Positions 23,601 to 38,600 of a DNA stretch of 64,000 bases are shown one piece after another (the first letter of the stretch is position 1; each line of letters begins with the position of its first letter). The position numbers and the translations under genes were made by a program. Under the pieces are notes generated by a model that did no database searches, was not told the DNA's origin, and worked only from the letters and a program-made list of their open reading frames with translations. Origin of the DNA: Lytechinus variegatus (taxonomy: Eukaryota; Echinodermata; Echinoidea; Temnopleuroida; Toxopneustidae); assembly GCF_018143015.1 (NCBI RefSeq), contig NC_054741.1, positions 51,661,048 through 51,725,047 on the forward strand, written 5' to 3'.

Positions 23601-26600
23601 TATGAGCGACCCTGTCCTGAACTGCGAGCCACTACCGGTGGGGGGGGGGTGGATGCCTACTTTTTCTTGTGCCACAATTTTTCTATTTCGATGCCACGCT
23701 GTGGCACGACTAGGTTGCGCATAGTTCACTAATTTGTAATGCATGCCACACACCTATCCACAAGCTGGCACGCAGAGTTCGCGCAATGCGTGTGTCGACT
23801 GAGGTCAAGTCCACAAACCTTGCTTTGGATACACATGAAAAAAAAATCAACAAAAATTAAGAAAGCAAGAGCTGAAGAAGAATATGGCATAACAAACTTA
23901 CTTCTGCTCTTCGTTTGACAACATACGCTGTACCAACACTTTCTTCTCATTCTGCTTCTTCTCATTCTGGGGTGAAGGTCTTGTAAGGACGAGCTGCCCT
24001 TCTCCGAGACCAAATGTTCCGTCCTGAACAAGAGCCGATGTTGAGACTTCATCTGTTAATGGGTTATCAAGTCCTGTCGCTCCTGCATCCTCCAGACCAA
24101 CGACTTCAGCAGGGGCATTGTCAGCCATGTCTAGCCATCCCATATCATCATTACCAGGAGTCAGAGGGTATGTCACATCAGGACTTAATGCGGTCAGCAC
24201 GGGGATGTTAGAAGCATGTGATCCAACGCTTTCTGGCTGAACATTTCCTGCCACACTGTCAGGGCTTGCCAACGATGCAGAGGCAGCCTGGATGGCCATG
24301 GTGCCCTGGTTACTTTGACTCAAGAGTTCTGTGGTCTTATTGTCCTGGGAACCTTGGACAGCTTCACCTTGTAAGATAGGGTTTATCACAGTACCTGACG
24401 GGATGTTGGATGGAATCAAATCATCCTCATCTAGCCCTTCATCAAACAATTCAGTGACCTTTGACTCAGACGGGGCATTTCCTATCAAGTCTTTGAGTGG
24501 AGGTCCATCTGATCGACTCAAGAAATCTAGATTGCCGTCCTACAAGGAAAAAAATAAGAAGGTATGAAAATAAATACATCACAATTACTTCTACACTTGG
24601 ATTGTTTCAAAATGTCAATATCAAATGCTAATTTAAGATTTGGAAAATGCTCTCAAATTATCCTTATTGAATGTGTCCTAAAATAAATATGATGTGGATG
24701 ATATAAAATATGTTTCCTTGGATATTTTTGCGAATATACATTAAAAACAATTTTTATTAGGTGCCTGATCAAAATTGCATTGCATTTTTTTTTTACACCT
24801 CTTCAGGTTATAATCTTTGTCTGATACTGTACGAGCTCGAAGGGCCCTTTATTAAAGGGGAACTCCGGGCTGAATATAATCATATCTGAACAAATGAGTA
24901 AAATTCACAGAGTAAAATGCTGAAAATTTCATCAAAATCAGATAGCAAATAAAAAGTTATTGAATTTTAAAATTTAGCAATATTTTGTGAAAACAGTTAT
25001 ATGCATGTCATCTTGAATATTCATGAGGTAGGCTAATGATGTCACATCCCCACTTTCCTTTTTCTTTAATATGTTATTTAATACATGAATTCATAATTAC
25101 TTAATTTTTTTTTATACATGTATGAATGATACATCTCCCTTAAAATAAAAAAGTTGCAGCAATGGATATCTAATGCATTACATGTAAATCAGTTATCAAT
25201 GGAATTTTTTTTCTTCTATTTTTCAGAGGACAAAATTTTACAAATAAACTAATTTCATGTAATAAAATACAACACAACAAATGAGGATACACGTATGACA
25301 TCATCAGTTTGCTGTGCAGCGCTGGTTGGTCGCTCTTACAGGCTCCTGCATTTTTTTACTAATTTTTTCAGTTTATAAATGATTTTATATCATCAAAGTG
25401 GTATCAGGGGAATTGTAATGAGCTTTAGGCTAGGATACAGAAGGATGGAGAATCTGACATTTTCTTGCATTTTTGGGCCGTTTTGCTGACAATTTTGTAT
25501 CAGATTTCCATCACTCTGCAGAGTACTACACACAGCTACTCATGCTATTCTCAGACAGAAGGGACTTTTCAAGCTGTGCACTCAAGGAAGACTCTACTTG
25601 GAAGCGAAAATGGGGCCACTCTATTGTTCCCGTTTTGGGACCATTTGACTGTACCATCATTGGCCTGGGTTTGAGACTCATTCAATATTCTGCTGTATTC
25701 TTACATGGATTGTGTTCCTATTACTACAGCCCATATGAATGTGAAGTGGAAAATGAAGTCTGCATTCAAATAAGTCTCTTAACCTGCGCCATGAACCATG
25801 TCCAATGCACTTGTACGTTGAGCCACAAACTACATATCATCAACCAAGCTCCCGTTATTGGAAATACGAAAAAGGGAGATGAAGAAAGCGTGGGAAAAGA
25901 GGTGGTAGTAGAATTGACTGCGGCCATATTATCCATGTTGCCAATGCCCAAAACAGACTCTTGGTACAACAGTAACCAGTTCGTCCAGCGGAACTGGTGC
26001 GAATCCCTTTACAGGCTCATGGAAACCTCGACAACCGCGGATCAAGATTTGTCACTGGAACTCCCATTCAATGAAACAATTGTAATCTCTGATTTCACTA
26101 TAGATAATGATTTGGATATACTGATTATCACAGAGTCGTGGTTGAAAGGGGATTCCCTTGATTACACCGATTATAGCAGATGTTACTGTAACTGTACCGA
26201 ACTATCAAGTATCGCATGTCCATCGTACTCGTCAGCCTACCAGCCTCTTATTTTACCCTTCTTCAGCAAATTCAAAACACAGCTGCCTGTCTTATCACTC
26301 ACACGAGAAAGCACGATCACATCACTCCTGTCTTGCAAACACTACATTGGTTACATATCCCTCATAGAATTCAATTCAAAATACTTTTTCTCACATACAA
26401 GGTAATTCATAGTCTTGCATCATCTCACAAAGATATCCTATAAGTACCTCCATGCCTCTCCGCTCATCATCAAAACTGCAACTTGCACCTGGCCCTCATG
26501 CTCGTACCCGTTATGGTGATCGTGCTTTCTCGGTGTGTGCCCCTGCTCTCTGGAATAATCTCCCTGCCCACATTTAGAATACTCCTACTGTCAATGTGTT

Positions 26601-29600
26601 TAAAAATCGACTCAAAACCCATCTTTTTAATCAACTAAACAAGCTGTTGAATTGACCATTTATCTGTTATCTTTCTATTGATTTGTTGTTATATGATTGA
26701 TATTTCATTGCCTCTTTTACACTAATAATTACCAGTTATCTGTTATTTTCTTGCTATTTCATTTATTGATTTGTTGTTATATATGATTGGCATTATTAAC
26801 CTCGTAATGTTGTGCACATAGAATTCATACTTTGTTTCTATTTAAAGGGGAATCCAGCCCAGGGGTGTGAGTGGTCACAAATAAAAAGATCTGAAAAAAG
26901 CTGAAGAGTTTTGAAAAAGTCTCAAAAGGAAAGAGCTCCCATACTTTTTGCACAGAGGAAAGCAAAAAATAAGCTGAAATTAAGCAGAAAATAAAAACAA
27001 AAAAAATCTGAAATCAGATAAAAATCTGAACTCTCACACCCCTGATCCAGCCCCGGTCATAATATTTTGTGTTTGAAAGGAGAAAAATTAATTACACAGT
27101 ATGGTGAAAGTTTGAAAGAAATCGGACAAGCAATAAGAAAGTTATGGCTTTTTAAAAATTGAGATCTCTAAGACTATTTAGATTTCAAATTGGCAACTAG
27201 GTAAGTAAACTATGACAAGATTCAAGGACAACTTTCCCATAGGCCATGTACTTTATTATCAGTGATGTGTGGTTTTCTCCCAAGTACCCATTCCCCTGGG
27301 GCTGTGATCTAAATATAACCTAGGTTGTATATTGTTTTATGTCCTCATGAAAGAAAAATATAATTCGAAGTGAAGCGTTCGAAAAAAAATACCAGAATTC
27401 AATTTTTTTTCACAAAGAATGAACAAAAAAAAGAAGATTCAATGGCCAATTGACCATAGTAAGAGTGGAGTGCTACCTTGATCAGACACTTGAGCATTCA
27501 CGCAATTTCTTCTCATGATAAACTAACTAACCCCTTACATCAAGAGTAATATAGTTACTTACAACATCTTGTGGGTTTTTCATAAAGCTGTTCGTAAGTT
27601 AACAATGACTGGTGATCCTTTCTTGTGGTAAATAATCACCACAAAAATTTAACGGTGAATACCATTTACCACAAGAAAGGATCACCAGTTGCTCTTAACT
27701 TACCAACAGCTTTATGAAACGGCCCCCTGAGACAAAATGTAAGTGAAGAAACCTTTACCTGCTTGAGATTTCTGATTTGTAATCCTTCCAGAGCAGAGCT
27801 TGCAGGATGCGTACGAGTAAACTTAGCTTTACTTGGAGGAGACGTATCAGGTAATCCTTCAATCATCAACTGATTCATTCTGAATTACAAAGAAAACCAA
27901 CAAATACAAACTGAGAAACAAATATATATATAAAACAATCTAAACAAACCTGAAATGGCTTGGCTATTTCAAAGGTTTTAGGGAAGGTCCCCCCCCCCCC
28001 ACCCTGATCGTGGGTACCACTTGTGGCTCCTGACTGAAATTTGCTACCTTTATCCTTAACATTAACCACACTACAAACTTTCACAAAAAATCCCCAAATA
28101 ATTATTTTCTATGTATCAATTTGCAGATGTATGCATGAAAAGAATTGTTTGCATATGAATAATACATCAATATAAAATTTTCTGAGGGGTTGAGATGTTA
28201 TATGTTAATATCATTATAAATGATTTTATAAGTAAAGTTATAAAAGACAAAGTTTTCCTTCTCTTATTTTCCTTTCTTTTTTTCTTCAGAATTTCTTCTG
28301 TATATTTTTTTTCCTGAACTTGTTGTTCTGAATCGCCTTTTTTTTAAATATGAAAATCATATTTTGAACAATCAAGCAGAACTTTGAATGAAAAATAACT
28401 ACTCTTTTGTGAATATGACTTATTGACTTAGATATGCACACATATCTAAGATTGCCCAACATGAACCAATCTGGAAGAGAGAGAGAGGTAATTGCTTTGT
28501 GAAGTCTATCAAAAAATGATATTGTAGAAAGGGAAAAAGGGAGAAAGAGAAGGGGGGGGGGCATGGCGGGTTTCAAATTAAACAAAATTCCAACTACAAC
28601 GCCTTGTGAAGTGCAGTGTCTCTGTACGTACGGTCTCTTCCTTGTGCTTCCAACTTTTGGTTTTGGCTGGACCAGGGTGATGAGAAAATGGATGAGTCTG
28701 TTGACTATCTTCTGCTGTTTGTCATGCTTTTGACGTAGTCCAACGACCTCACGCCACAGTGCAGCGTTTTCACTGAGGAAACAACAAAAGAAACGAGGCA
28801 TTTATAGAGTGACTTTCACATTCTTTTATATAATGATATTATATAATCTTCTTTCAATCAAGGAGAAAGTTTTTAAGCTGTCAAGCCTCTGTTAGTAAAA
28901 GGAAAAATTACAGAAACTTTGAAGAACACTTGACAAAATTTCATAAAAAGATAACACTGTATCATGAGTATCAGCACGAAGGATTATCCTTTGTTCATGG
29001 GGGAGCGGACATCTGACTAAACATTTTTTAAGTTCTAGAAAGCGTTCTGTGTCACTGTGCGAAAATTCTGTTACTGTTCAGAACCAATTAAATTTCTATT
29101 CCTGTGAATTTGTGAAAATTCTTGAATGCTACCTGAAGAAATCACTGTAGCATCGTGTAGACTGTAACAGTTTACTTTTTTAACACTTCACTAAAAGTCA
29201 CCAGATAATGTTAGCATGATTGGTGGAATGTCAAATGATGTCTTCACTTAGATGAAAGACATTTTTGCCCAGTTTCATGCCAATTAGCTACCCCAAACTT
29301 TTGAAGCAATCATTCAACTTCAACCACTTGATCATAATGAATATATATTCATGCTTACACTTTCATTGATTCTAGTTTGGATGTAATGTCATCCTGCTTC
29401 CCCTTCATTTCTCTAACATTGGAGAGAATCTTGCCGACATCATTGGGTTTAAGTTTAGACTCATCTTTACCGGACACCTGCCAAGAAAACATTCCACAAT
29501 GGACAAAAATTAATAATCAATTAATGGAGAATACACATATGTTGCCGGATCTACATCTAAAACATTTCATTCAATAGCGTGAAATTTGTTTGCCATTAAG

Positions 29601-32600
29601 TATCCTGTAACATACCTTCTAGCATTCAAATCATTACCCCAGAATCATCATGCATATGTATATGCTATTTTAGTCTGTAACAAATGGCACGACATACGTG
29701 CAGCATTGACTGAATAGTGCAGTAAATGTTGGTAATAAGAGGACTTTGGGTTCTTGTATGGTGCCCATATTCACTTGTAACATTGGCACCCCGATGTTCT
29801 ACAATTACTGCCCAGGTGTCATTCAAGGCCAAATCCCCCCCCCAAAAAAAAAAAATTACAATGCAAAAATAGAAAACTGCTTCATTAGTTCAGGCTTGAA
29901 AATAGGGGGCAATATCCATTTTTGCAAAAGAAAAAAAATTAAGAACTGTAGCACAGGAACTGAGAGGCCAATTCCAATTGTTTCAACCATGCTAGGCACA
30001 ATTTAAAATTCATGTGTATTATATGTGAATCAATTCTGAGAAAGTAAGGCACTTTCTGCCAAAAAAATCTTAGGAATCTTGGTTGCTTCACAGTGGGAGG
30101 ATCTCCATAACAAAATTAACATTGGCATTCTTGACATGTCAATACTCAGAACTTCATCGTTTGACCAAACTTTCAATGAATCATTGGTCCTTTTTGCCTG
30201 ATATCCCACAATCTAACTTGTTCCGAGGGTATATATCCCTTTATTGCTAGAAAGTTTTGTTGTAAGATCCCCCACATTTTTTTAATTTTTGTTATTAATG
30301 TGTGACTATACAGCATTATGAAATGCCTTCAAATAAATTGAAAATTGAAGTACCTTTCTCTTGATTAATTCCAGTTGCTTGATTTCTCCTTTCAAGAAAT
30401 GAGGATGTTGGAATTCAATGTCGGTTCGTTCCGTTTTTAGCGCGCCATCATCCAAGTGTGCCTTCTTCCTGAAGCCGTCTGAAGTAAGACAATACAAACA
30501 CAGAAATCCACAATGAGAACAAGAGAATGAGAATTCGGTAGAGTTTTCAAATGATTGGTAAGGAACAAATGACTACCTCCCTTCCGTAAAAAGCTACAGG
30601 TGTTCACGATTTACATTAAAGTGATTGGTTAACATTGGTTTGACTTTTAAAAAATCAGAGCTAGAAGGTCACACTTGTCACCTGTGTCTGTGATATGTTA
30701 CAAAAATGAAGCCCAAAAAATTGCGTTCGAAAAATAATTATTTAGTGCTTCAAAAATTGAAATATAAAGTGACCGGAAACACCATCTTAATTTCATCCCA
30801 TACACTTATGTGTACTATTTAGGCGTCTATAAGACGCCTATTTAAAAAATCAGGGTTTGCCTTGTAGTTTTAGCTTTTCATTCTCAATAAAGGGTGTTTT
30901 CAGGGTTTACTAGTTCTAATACATGCACTTGTACACATGTTTCATCTTGGTTTGAGAATTTTTTAAATCGGCTGCTCACAAAGTTAAACAATACCTTTAA
31001 GAAAAGGTTATACCCGGTTGTACCCAATCTTATTTTTTTCAGAAAGTCAAGAAAAAAAAACAAGTTATCACAATCATTTCCTCTGAATAGTTACAAACAT
31101 GTGGTACCTACATGTAGTCTAATCACATATCTTCCTGACTAGCATCTTAAGGAATTTTTTTTTAAATAGTCCAATTCCCTGTTAAATAAAGGTTAGTCTC
31201 TGGTAACTTTGCTATTCAATGTTAATTCACATGGAATCCTTGATTTTGACTGGCTGTTGAGCTTCACGCATGCGCTTTGCCATAGCATCTGAGAAAGTGC
31301 GCTTACTACTGCGAATGCGCGTTGTTTATCAAATACTTGACGTGCAACTCTACTGTCTGATTGGCTGGAAGTTGGATTGAGCTTGCGATCCAGTCATAAG
31401 GATTCGACATGTCAAATGCTTCCGATTTTTCTTGCGACTTGTCTCTGATCGGTCTGCAACGCTCAAGCTGACAAGAGCTGTGAGGTAACATCTCCCCTCA
31501 CTCAGTCGCAAGCCAGTCGGCGACCAATCGGGTCGTAAGGTGTGCGGTGGCCTTTAGAAACACACACTTTTTATTACTCACACATGTTGAGCTGACGAAT
31601 GAAACTAGCCATGTTATTGTGCTTGAAGTATTGGGGGAGAAGAAGCTGAGCAAAGATGACCTGATCTTGGACAATGAAACTGTTCCCTTCCTATAAAAAC
31701 AAAACAAAACAGAAAAAAGACTAAAAGTAAAATAAACATTCAAGAGAGCAGCATGAAGGTTGAGGTTCACAATACAATGTGCCTTAAAGTGCCCAGTAGG
31801 TTGATCAGTGCCCCATCTTACAAAGAGTTATGATTCATCATCATCATCATCTGGTACAGCAAGCTTTTGTTATATATTATGTTATGCAGTATGAATTTAA
31901 CTTCCTGTTATCCTTCCAGTCATTCACCCTCACTTGTTTACAAACTCTCCCAATGTCGTCTAAGAATCCCAAACCCCCTTAACTGCTAAGCCTTGACCAT
32001 AAAAAGACCAACCCTAAGTGACGTCAGCTAACTTCATGGAAGAAGTATGACTCACACTCCAGCCCCAGTCACTTGCACAGAGCATCACCACACCCCTTAT
32101 ACCAGAGAAAGTTTGATAGACAGTGACCTGTAGACCAATCAGATCAAGTTTATATCACTCCCACCTTAAATTGTTACACCCCAAAACAAAGGATATAAAT
32201 AAGACTTCTTGATTATTAGAGATAGAATAGAGAATACCAACCCTAGAATACTGACTTCAAGACTTAGACGTCCATCCAGTATTAATATTAACTTCACTCT
32301 GAGTCTTAATCTTATACTTTGAAACTATTATATTCATCGTCTCCTGTTATATCTGAATCTTCATGTACTTCGAACTGTAGCTGAATATTGATGATTTAAT
32401 ACCTAGTAATTTAAACTGCATAACTTTCATCAAGTTTCCTTATTACGCTTCCCTCCAATAATCACCGATCCCAACATAACACTTTGGTACAGGAAGAAGG
32501 CGGTGGCCTGTAATTCCCAGTCACTCCATCTATGGTTTTAGTCTGGTGAATTTAATTACTGTACGCATGCTGAGGAGTGGGAGTCAAGTTAGATCAAAGC

Positions 32601-35600
32601 GATAATCCCACCAATATCTATCTACATGCCTTTTAAACGATTCTGTTGATGGCAAGATAACTATACTTTCAGGGAGGCTATTCCATTCATCAATCACTCT
32701 TCTGCTAAGACTTGCTGCGAATGTCCAGGGTGATCAAATCAACCACATCTTTATGGAAATCCATCAGTGTCATATTTTTTTCAAAGGAGCACACACACCA
32801 AATTGTCAAGAAATCGATGAATTCATAAATATATATCGTATCTAAAATTTTTTTTGAACAAACATGTATTATATATCTTGAGCTTGGTGGCTTTTCATCA
32901 TGTCCATGCATAGTTCTAATTGATTGAATCACGTAACTCTTTGTAAGACGTTTCTCAACACCTGGACAAGTTAGTCACATCTTTATCCACCAACCACAGA
33001 GTTAGTTCCAATCTTCCTAAACCCGTTTCACGAAAGGCTTCCTTATTAGAATACCTTGATATCGATACTATTGGAATTTGGAGATAGATCTAGAAAAGAG
33101 CAGACAAGACATTATAATAGCGCACACATTGTTCTTCGCCAACGTTACAGACGCGTGCGTCGCTTAACGTTGGCGAAGAACAATAACAGTTACAATAGGA
33201 AACAAGATGGCGGCGTAAACATCGGGCAAGTCTCTTCCGTCTTTTCACAATATTTTTCTCATTTTTTAATGAATCCAGCGTTCTCGCCAGGATTTTTCTT
33301 ACGCGTGTCGCAAACCCGCCGATTCGGTGGTGGCCGATTTTACACGTGATGTTTTGATTTTCACATGTGCTTTGATGATTTGATCCCGGTAAAGTCAAGT
33401 TTCATTGCCAATCCGCGAAGTTCACTGTAATATTGTTCTAATCGGCGGCGCACACCAATACCTAACTTATAGTTGATATCGGCAAAATGTTGAAATGTTA
33501 AGTTGCTGTTTATCTAAAAATGTATGGGTCTTTTTGTCTGGAAATGTTTTAAAGTGTTTTGAGCTGTATTGACTTAAAATATATTTGAAATACCTTTCGT
33601 TATGGACTCCCGTTCTCCGAGAAGAAATATAAATCACGCATCAGGACATGTTTTAACATTGTTTTGAGGTGCTTGAGTTGAAATATATTTGATATGCCTT
33701 TCGTTACGGACTCCCGTTCTCCAAGAGTAAATATAAATCACGCATTTTTCTGACAACCGCGGGAAAGAAAAATAAAAGAAAATAGAAGTCACAAATATCT
33801 CAGATTAATGAACGATCTATTAGGAATGTTTTAAAATTGTTTTGAGGTCCTAACGAGTTAAAATATATTTTATATACCTTTCGCTTTGAACTCTCTCAGA
33901 AATAAAATTCACACATTTATTCTGACAACAGCGGAAATGAAAATAAAAGAACAGAAGTCACAAACATCTAAGATTAATGAACGATCTATCGGGACATGTT
34001 TTAACATTGTTTTGAGGTGTTAATGAATTAAAATATATTTGATATATCTTTCAGTACGGACTCCCGTTCTCCGAGAAGAAATATAAATCACGCATCTATC
34101 AGGACATGTTTTAACATTGTTTTGAGGTGCTTGAGTTGAAATATATTTGATATGCCTTTCGTTACGGACTCCCGTTCTCCAAGAGTAAATATAAATCACG
34201 CATTTTTCTGACAACCGCGGGAAAGAAAAATAAAAGAAAATAGAAGTCACAAATATCTCAGATTAATGAACGATCTATTAGGAATGTTTTAAAATTGTTT
34301 TGAGGTCCTAACGAGTTAAAATATATTTTATATACCTTTCGCTATGAACTCTCTAAGAATAAAAATCACACATTTATTCTGACAACAGCGGAATTGAAAA
34401 TAAAAGAACAGAAGTCACAAACATCTAAGTTTAATGAACGATCTATCGGGACATGTTTTAACATTGTTTTGAGGTGTTAATGAAATAAAATATATTTGAT
34501 ATATCTTTCAGTACGGACTCCCGTTCCCTGAAAGGAAATATAAATCACGCATCTATCAGGACATGTTTTAACATTGTTTTGAGGTGTTTGAGTTAAAATA
34601 TATTTGATATGCCTTTTGTTATGTACTCCCGTTTTCCAAAAATAAATATAAATCACGCATTTTTCTGACAACCGCGGGAAAGAAAATAAAACAAAATAGA
34701 AGTCTCAAAAGCTCAGATTAATGAACGATCGATTACATGTAGGTATGTTTTAAAATTGTTTTGATGTCCTTACGAGTTACATGTAAGATATATGTTATAT
34801 ACCTTTCGTTTTGAACTCTCTAAGAAATAAAAATCACACATTTATTCTGACAACAGCGGAATTGAAAATAAAAGAACAGAAGTCACAAACATCTAAGTTT
34901 AATGAACGATCTATCGGGACATGTTTTAACATTGTTTTGAGGTGTTTGAGATGCCTTTCGGTATGGACTCCCGTTCTCCGAGAAGAAATATAAAACACGC
35001 AATTTTCTGACAACAGCGGGAAAGAAAAGACAAGATAGAAGTCACAAACATCTCAACGATCGATTAGGTATGTTTTAAAATTGTTTTGAGGTCCTAACGA
35101 GTTTAAATATATTTTATATACCTTTCGCTTTGAACTCTCTCAGAAATAAATTCATACATTTATTCTGACAACAGCGGAAATGAAAACAAAAGAACAGAGT
35201 CACAAACATCTAAGATTATTGAACGATCTATCTCAGGACATGTTTTAACATTGTTTTAAGGTGTTAATGATTTAAAATATATCTGATATACCTTACGGTA
35301 TGGACTCCCGTTCTCCGAGAAGAAATATAAAACACGCAATTTTCTGACAACCGCGGGAAAGAAAATAAGACAAGATAGAAGTCACAAACATCTCAACGAT
35401 CGATTAGGTATGTTTTAAAATTGTTTTGAGGTCCTAACGAGTTTAAATATATTTTATATACCTTTCGATTTGAACTCTCTCAGAAATAAAATTCACACAT
35501 TTATTCTGACAACAGCGGAAATGAAAATAAAAGAACAGAAGTCACAAACATCTAAGATTAATGAACGATCTATCTCAGGACATGTTTTAACATTGTTTTG

Positions 35601-38600
35601 AGGTGTTGATGAATCAAAATATATTTATTATATCTTTCAGTACGGACTCCCGTTCCCCGAAAGGAAATATAAATCACGCATCTATCAGGACATGTTTTAA
35701 CATTGTTTTGAGGTGTTTGAGTTGAAATATATTTGATATGCCTTTTGTTATGTACTCCCGTTTTCCAAAAATAAATATAAATCACGCATTTTTCTGACAA
35801 CCGCGGAAGGAAAATAAAACAAAATAGAAGTCACAAAAATCTCAGATTAATGAACGATCGATAAGGTATGTTTTTTAAAATTGTTTTGAGGTCCTAACGA
35901 GTTTAAATATATTTTATATACCTTTCGCTTTGAACTCTCTCAGAAATAAAATTCACACATTTATTCTGACAACAGCGGAAATGAAAATAAAAGAACAGAA
36001 GTCACAAACATCTAAGATTAATGAACGATCTATCTCAGGACATGTTTTAACATTATTTTAGGGTGTTAATGATTTGAAATATATTTGATATACATTTCGT
36101 TACAGACTCCCGTTCTCCGAGAAGAAATATACAGCATGTAATTTCCTGACAACAGCGGAAATGAAAATAAAAGAACAAAAGTCACAAACATTTTAGATTA
36201 ATGAACGATCTATCAGGACATGTTTTAACATTGTTTTGATGTGTTGATGAATTAAAATGTATTTAATATACTTTTCGGTACGGACTCCCGTTCTCCAAAA
36301 ATAAATATAAATCACGCATTTTTAGGCTGACAACCGCGGGAAAGAAAATAAAACGAAATAGAAGTCACAAAAATGTCAGATTAATGAACGATCCATTAGG
36401 AATGTTTTAAAAAATTTTGAGGTCCTAACGAGTTAAAATATATTTTATATACCTTTAGGCTTTTGCTATGAACTCTTTAAGAAATAAAAAAAAATGAAGC
36501 TACAGCCAAAGCAAGTGATACCTCCTTCGTCATATAAGGTACATTGCGTAATACCTTGGGTGAAGCAGCTGGGATAGATCTGTCATCAGGACACTCGACA
36601 ACAAATTTAGATAATCTGCCAAGATTTGCTGAACCATTAAATCAGGTAAACATGAGATGAAAATCGTTTCTCTTGGGTATCATTTGGGCAGCCACTGAGG
36701 TCATTTTAAAACATGAGCCATGAGAGCGATTGCTTTGGGTGGTGACGGACATTTCATTGATTTTTTTTCAATCAGCGACTATACAAATAAAAAAAATTAT
36801 AAAAATTCTAATAACTTTAAAGTCTTTGATGGATTTTCGTAAAACTTTCATCATTTTTGGTCACTTGAAAATGACACCTACGTATATCACGAACGTGTGT
36901 TTTCAGTAAGTTAATTTTCAGTTGGGAAATATTGGAAATATACAAAATCACTTATTCATTTTTACCATGCTTTATTTTTTTTCAGGTTGAGACTTCGAAA
37001 ATGTGTTGACCATTTTCATCATTTTGCAATTCAAATTCCCTTTAGAGAGATGTTGCAAAGTCTTAGGCATATTTCTGATCTGTACGATGCAGGATCTAGG
37101 GGCGGGGGAGTTGGCATGACATATCGATTAAAAATACCTAAACATCGATCTCACGCCACCCCCCCCAGAACATCAATCAATAGAACTGTACACACATGTG
37201 AAAAACAATACAAGAAATTATAGTCTGTTTTAGATGAAAGAATAAAAAATAAATGGTGAATCCAGCAATTAGCTGTCATACAAATAACATCTCGCTCCCG
37301 GGATCTCGCTTTTTTCCTTTCACAAAATCATCCACATGTATATCGCAAACCGTTTTAACATTCATTCACATTTTCTAATATCAAGAATTAATTTCTTGAT
37401 GTCAAGTATTAATTTCTTGATATTAAGAATTCATTTCTGATTTCGAGGGTCAATGTATTGCAAGAAATTCTGATTTTCAATCAGAAATTCTTGATATCAA
37501 GAAATTCATTCTTGATATCAAGATCTTCATTTTCATTGCTGATTTTGTGCATGCATCAATATATTGCAAGAAATCATTCTGATTTTTATTCACAAATGAA
37601 TTATTGATATCAAGAAATTAATTCTTGATATCAAGGTCTTCATTTTAGTTTCTGATTTCGTGCATCAATATATTACAAGAAATAATTCTGATTTTTATTC
37701 AGAAATTAATTCTTGATATCAAGAAATGAATTCTTGATATCAAGAAAATCATTCTGATACTTATTCAGGAATCAATTCTTGATATCAAGAATTCATTTTC
37801 ATTTCTGATTTCGAGCGTCAATGTATTGCAAAAAATCAATCTGATTTTTTTAAAGAAATGAATTCTTGATATCCAGAAATTATTTTTTTTATATCAAGTA
37901 ATGAATTCTTGATATCACAAGAAATAAATCTTTGATATCAAGAATTCATTTCTGAATTCGATCGTCAATTTATTGAAAAAAAATCATTCTGATTATTAAT
38001 CAGTAATGAATTCTTGATATCAAGTTAGAAATTAATTCTTAATATAAAAATAAATGTTTTTTGGTATCAAGAATTAATTTCTTGATATCAAGAAATCGTT
38101 TTATGATATCAAGAAATGAGTTCTTGATATCAAGAAATGAATTCAAGAAATTAATTCTTGATATCAATAAATCTAATAATTTTTTATATCAGAAAATGTT
38201 AAAATAGCTTGCCATACGCATGTCGCTGGCCGGCCAAGCCTCACGTACGTGAATCCCTCCAACTCAGTGTAAAAAGTGGGCGGAGCTAAATTGGATTTTC
38301 GCGCCTAGCAACCCCGTTAGCAACGCATGTAAGCATCGTTCTGCTCACTCTCCATAATGTCTGCGATATTAAAATCCTAAAAACCAATAGAATCGTTAAA
38401 ATTTAGTAAGGCTATGAATGTTTATCATTTACATTGACTATCGGTGTACAAACTCATACCGAATTTACCAGCAAGTGACGGTTATATTACGAATTATCAG
38501 CAATTTTAATGAGTGATACAAAGTGCCAAAATTTATGAGAATATAGTGTAAATTTTGTATAGCATTTCAAAATCCTTAATTTAAATATTTTCATAATTTT

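Noticed and set aside
25473..26094. Long plus-strand frame as a host gene
   Set aside because: Its second half is LINE sequence; the first half has no recognised domain and lies antisense in an HSF intron.
28286..28631. Continuation of the HSF exon 5 frame
   Set aside because: It reads past the GTACGT donor at 28631; joining to exon 6 at 27879 keeps the HSF frame.
34020..35800. Repeated minus-strand frames reading CVIYIY...RTGVR
   Set aside because: They are shadows of the ~175-bp satellite; each monomer type gives the same short peptide.
36482..36648. Exon-like stretch ending in GTAAAC
   Set aside because: Frame is short, has a nearby upstream stop, no acceptor of quality and no recognised homology.
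37340..38210. CRISPR array
   Set aside because: The genome is clearly animal; repeats are variable palindromes with no uniform spacers and no cas genes.
37340..38210. Cluster of heat shock elements, because of many TTC and GAA words in the HSF gene
   Set aside because: Spacing is wrong: TTC and GAA are 10 bp apart across the palindrome or 0-1 bp apart in linkers, not the required 2 bp.
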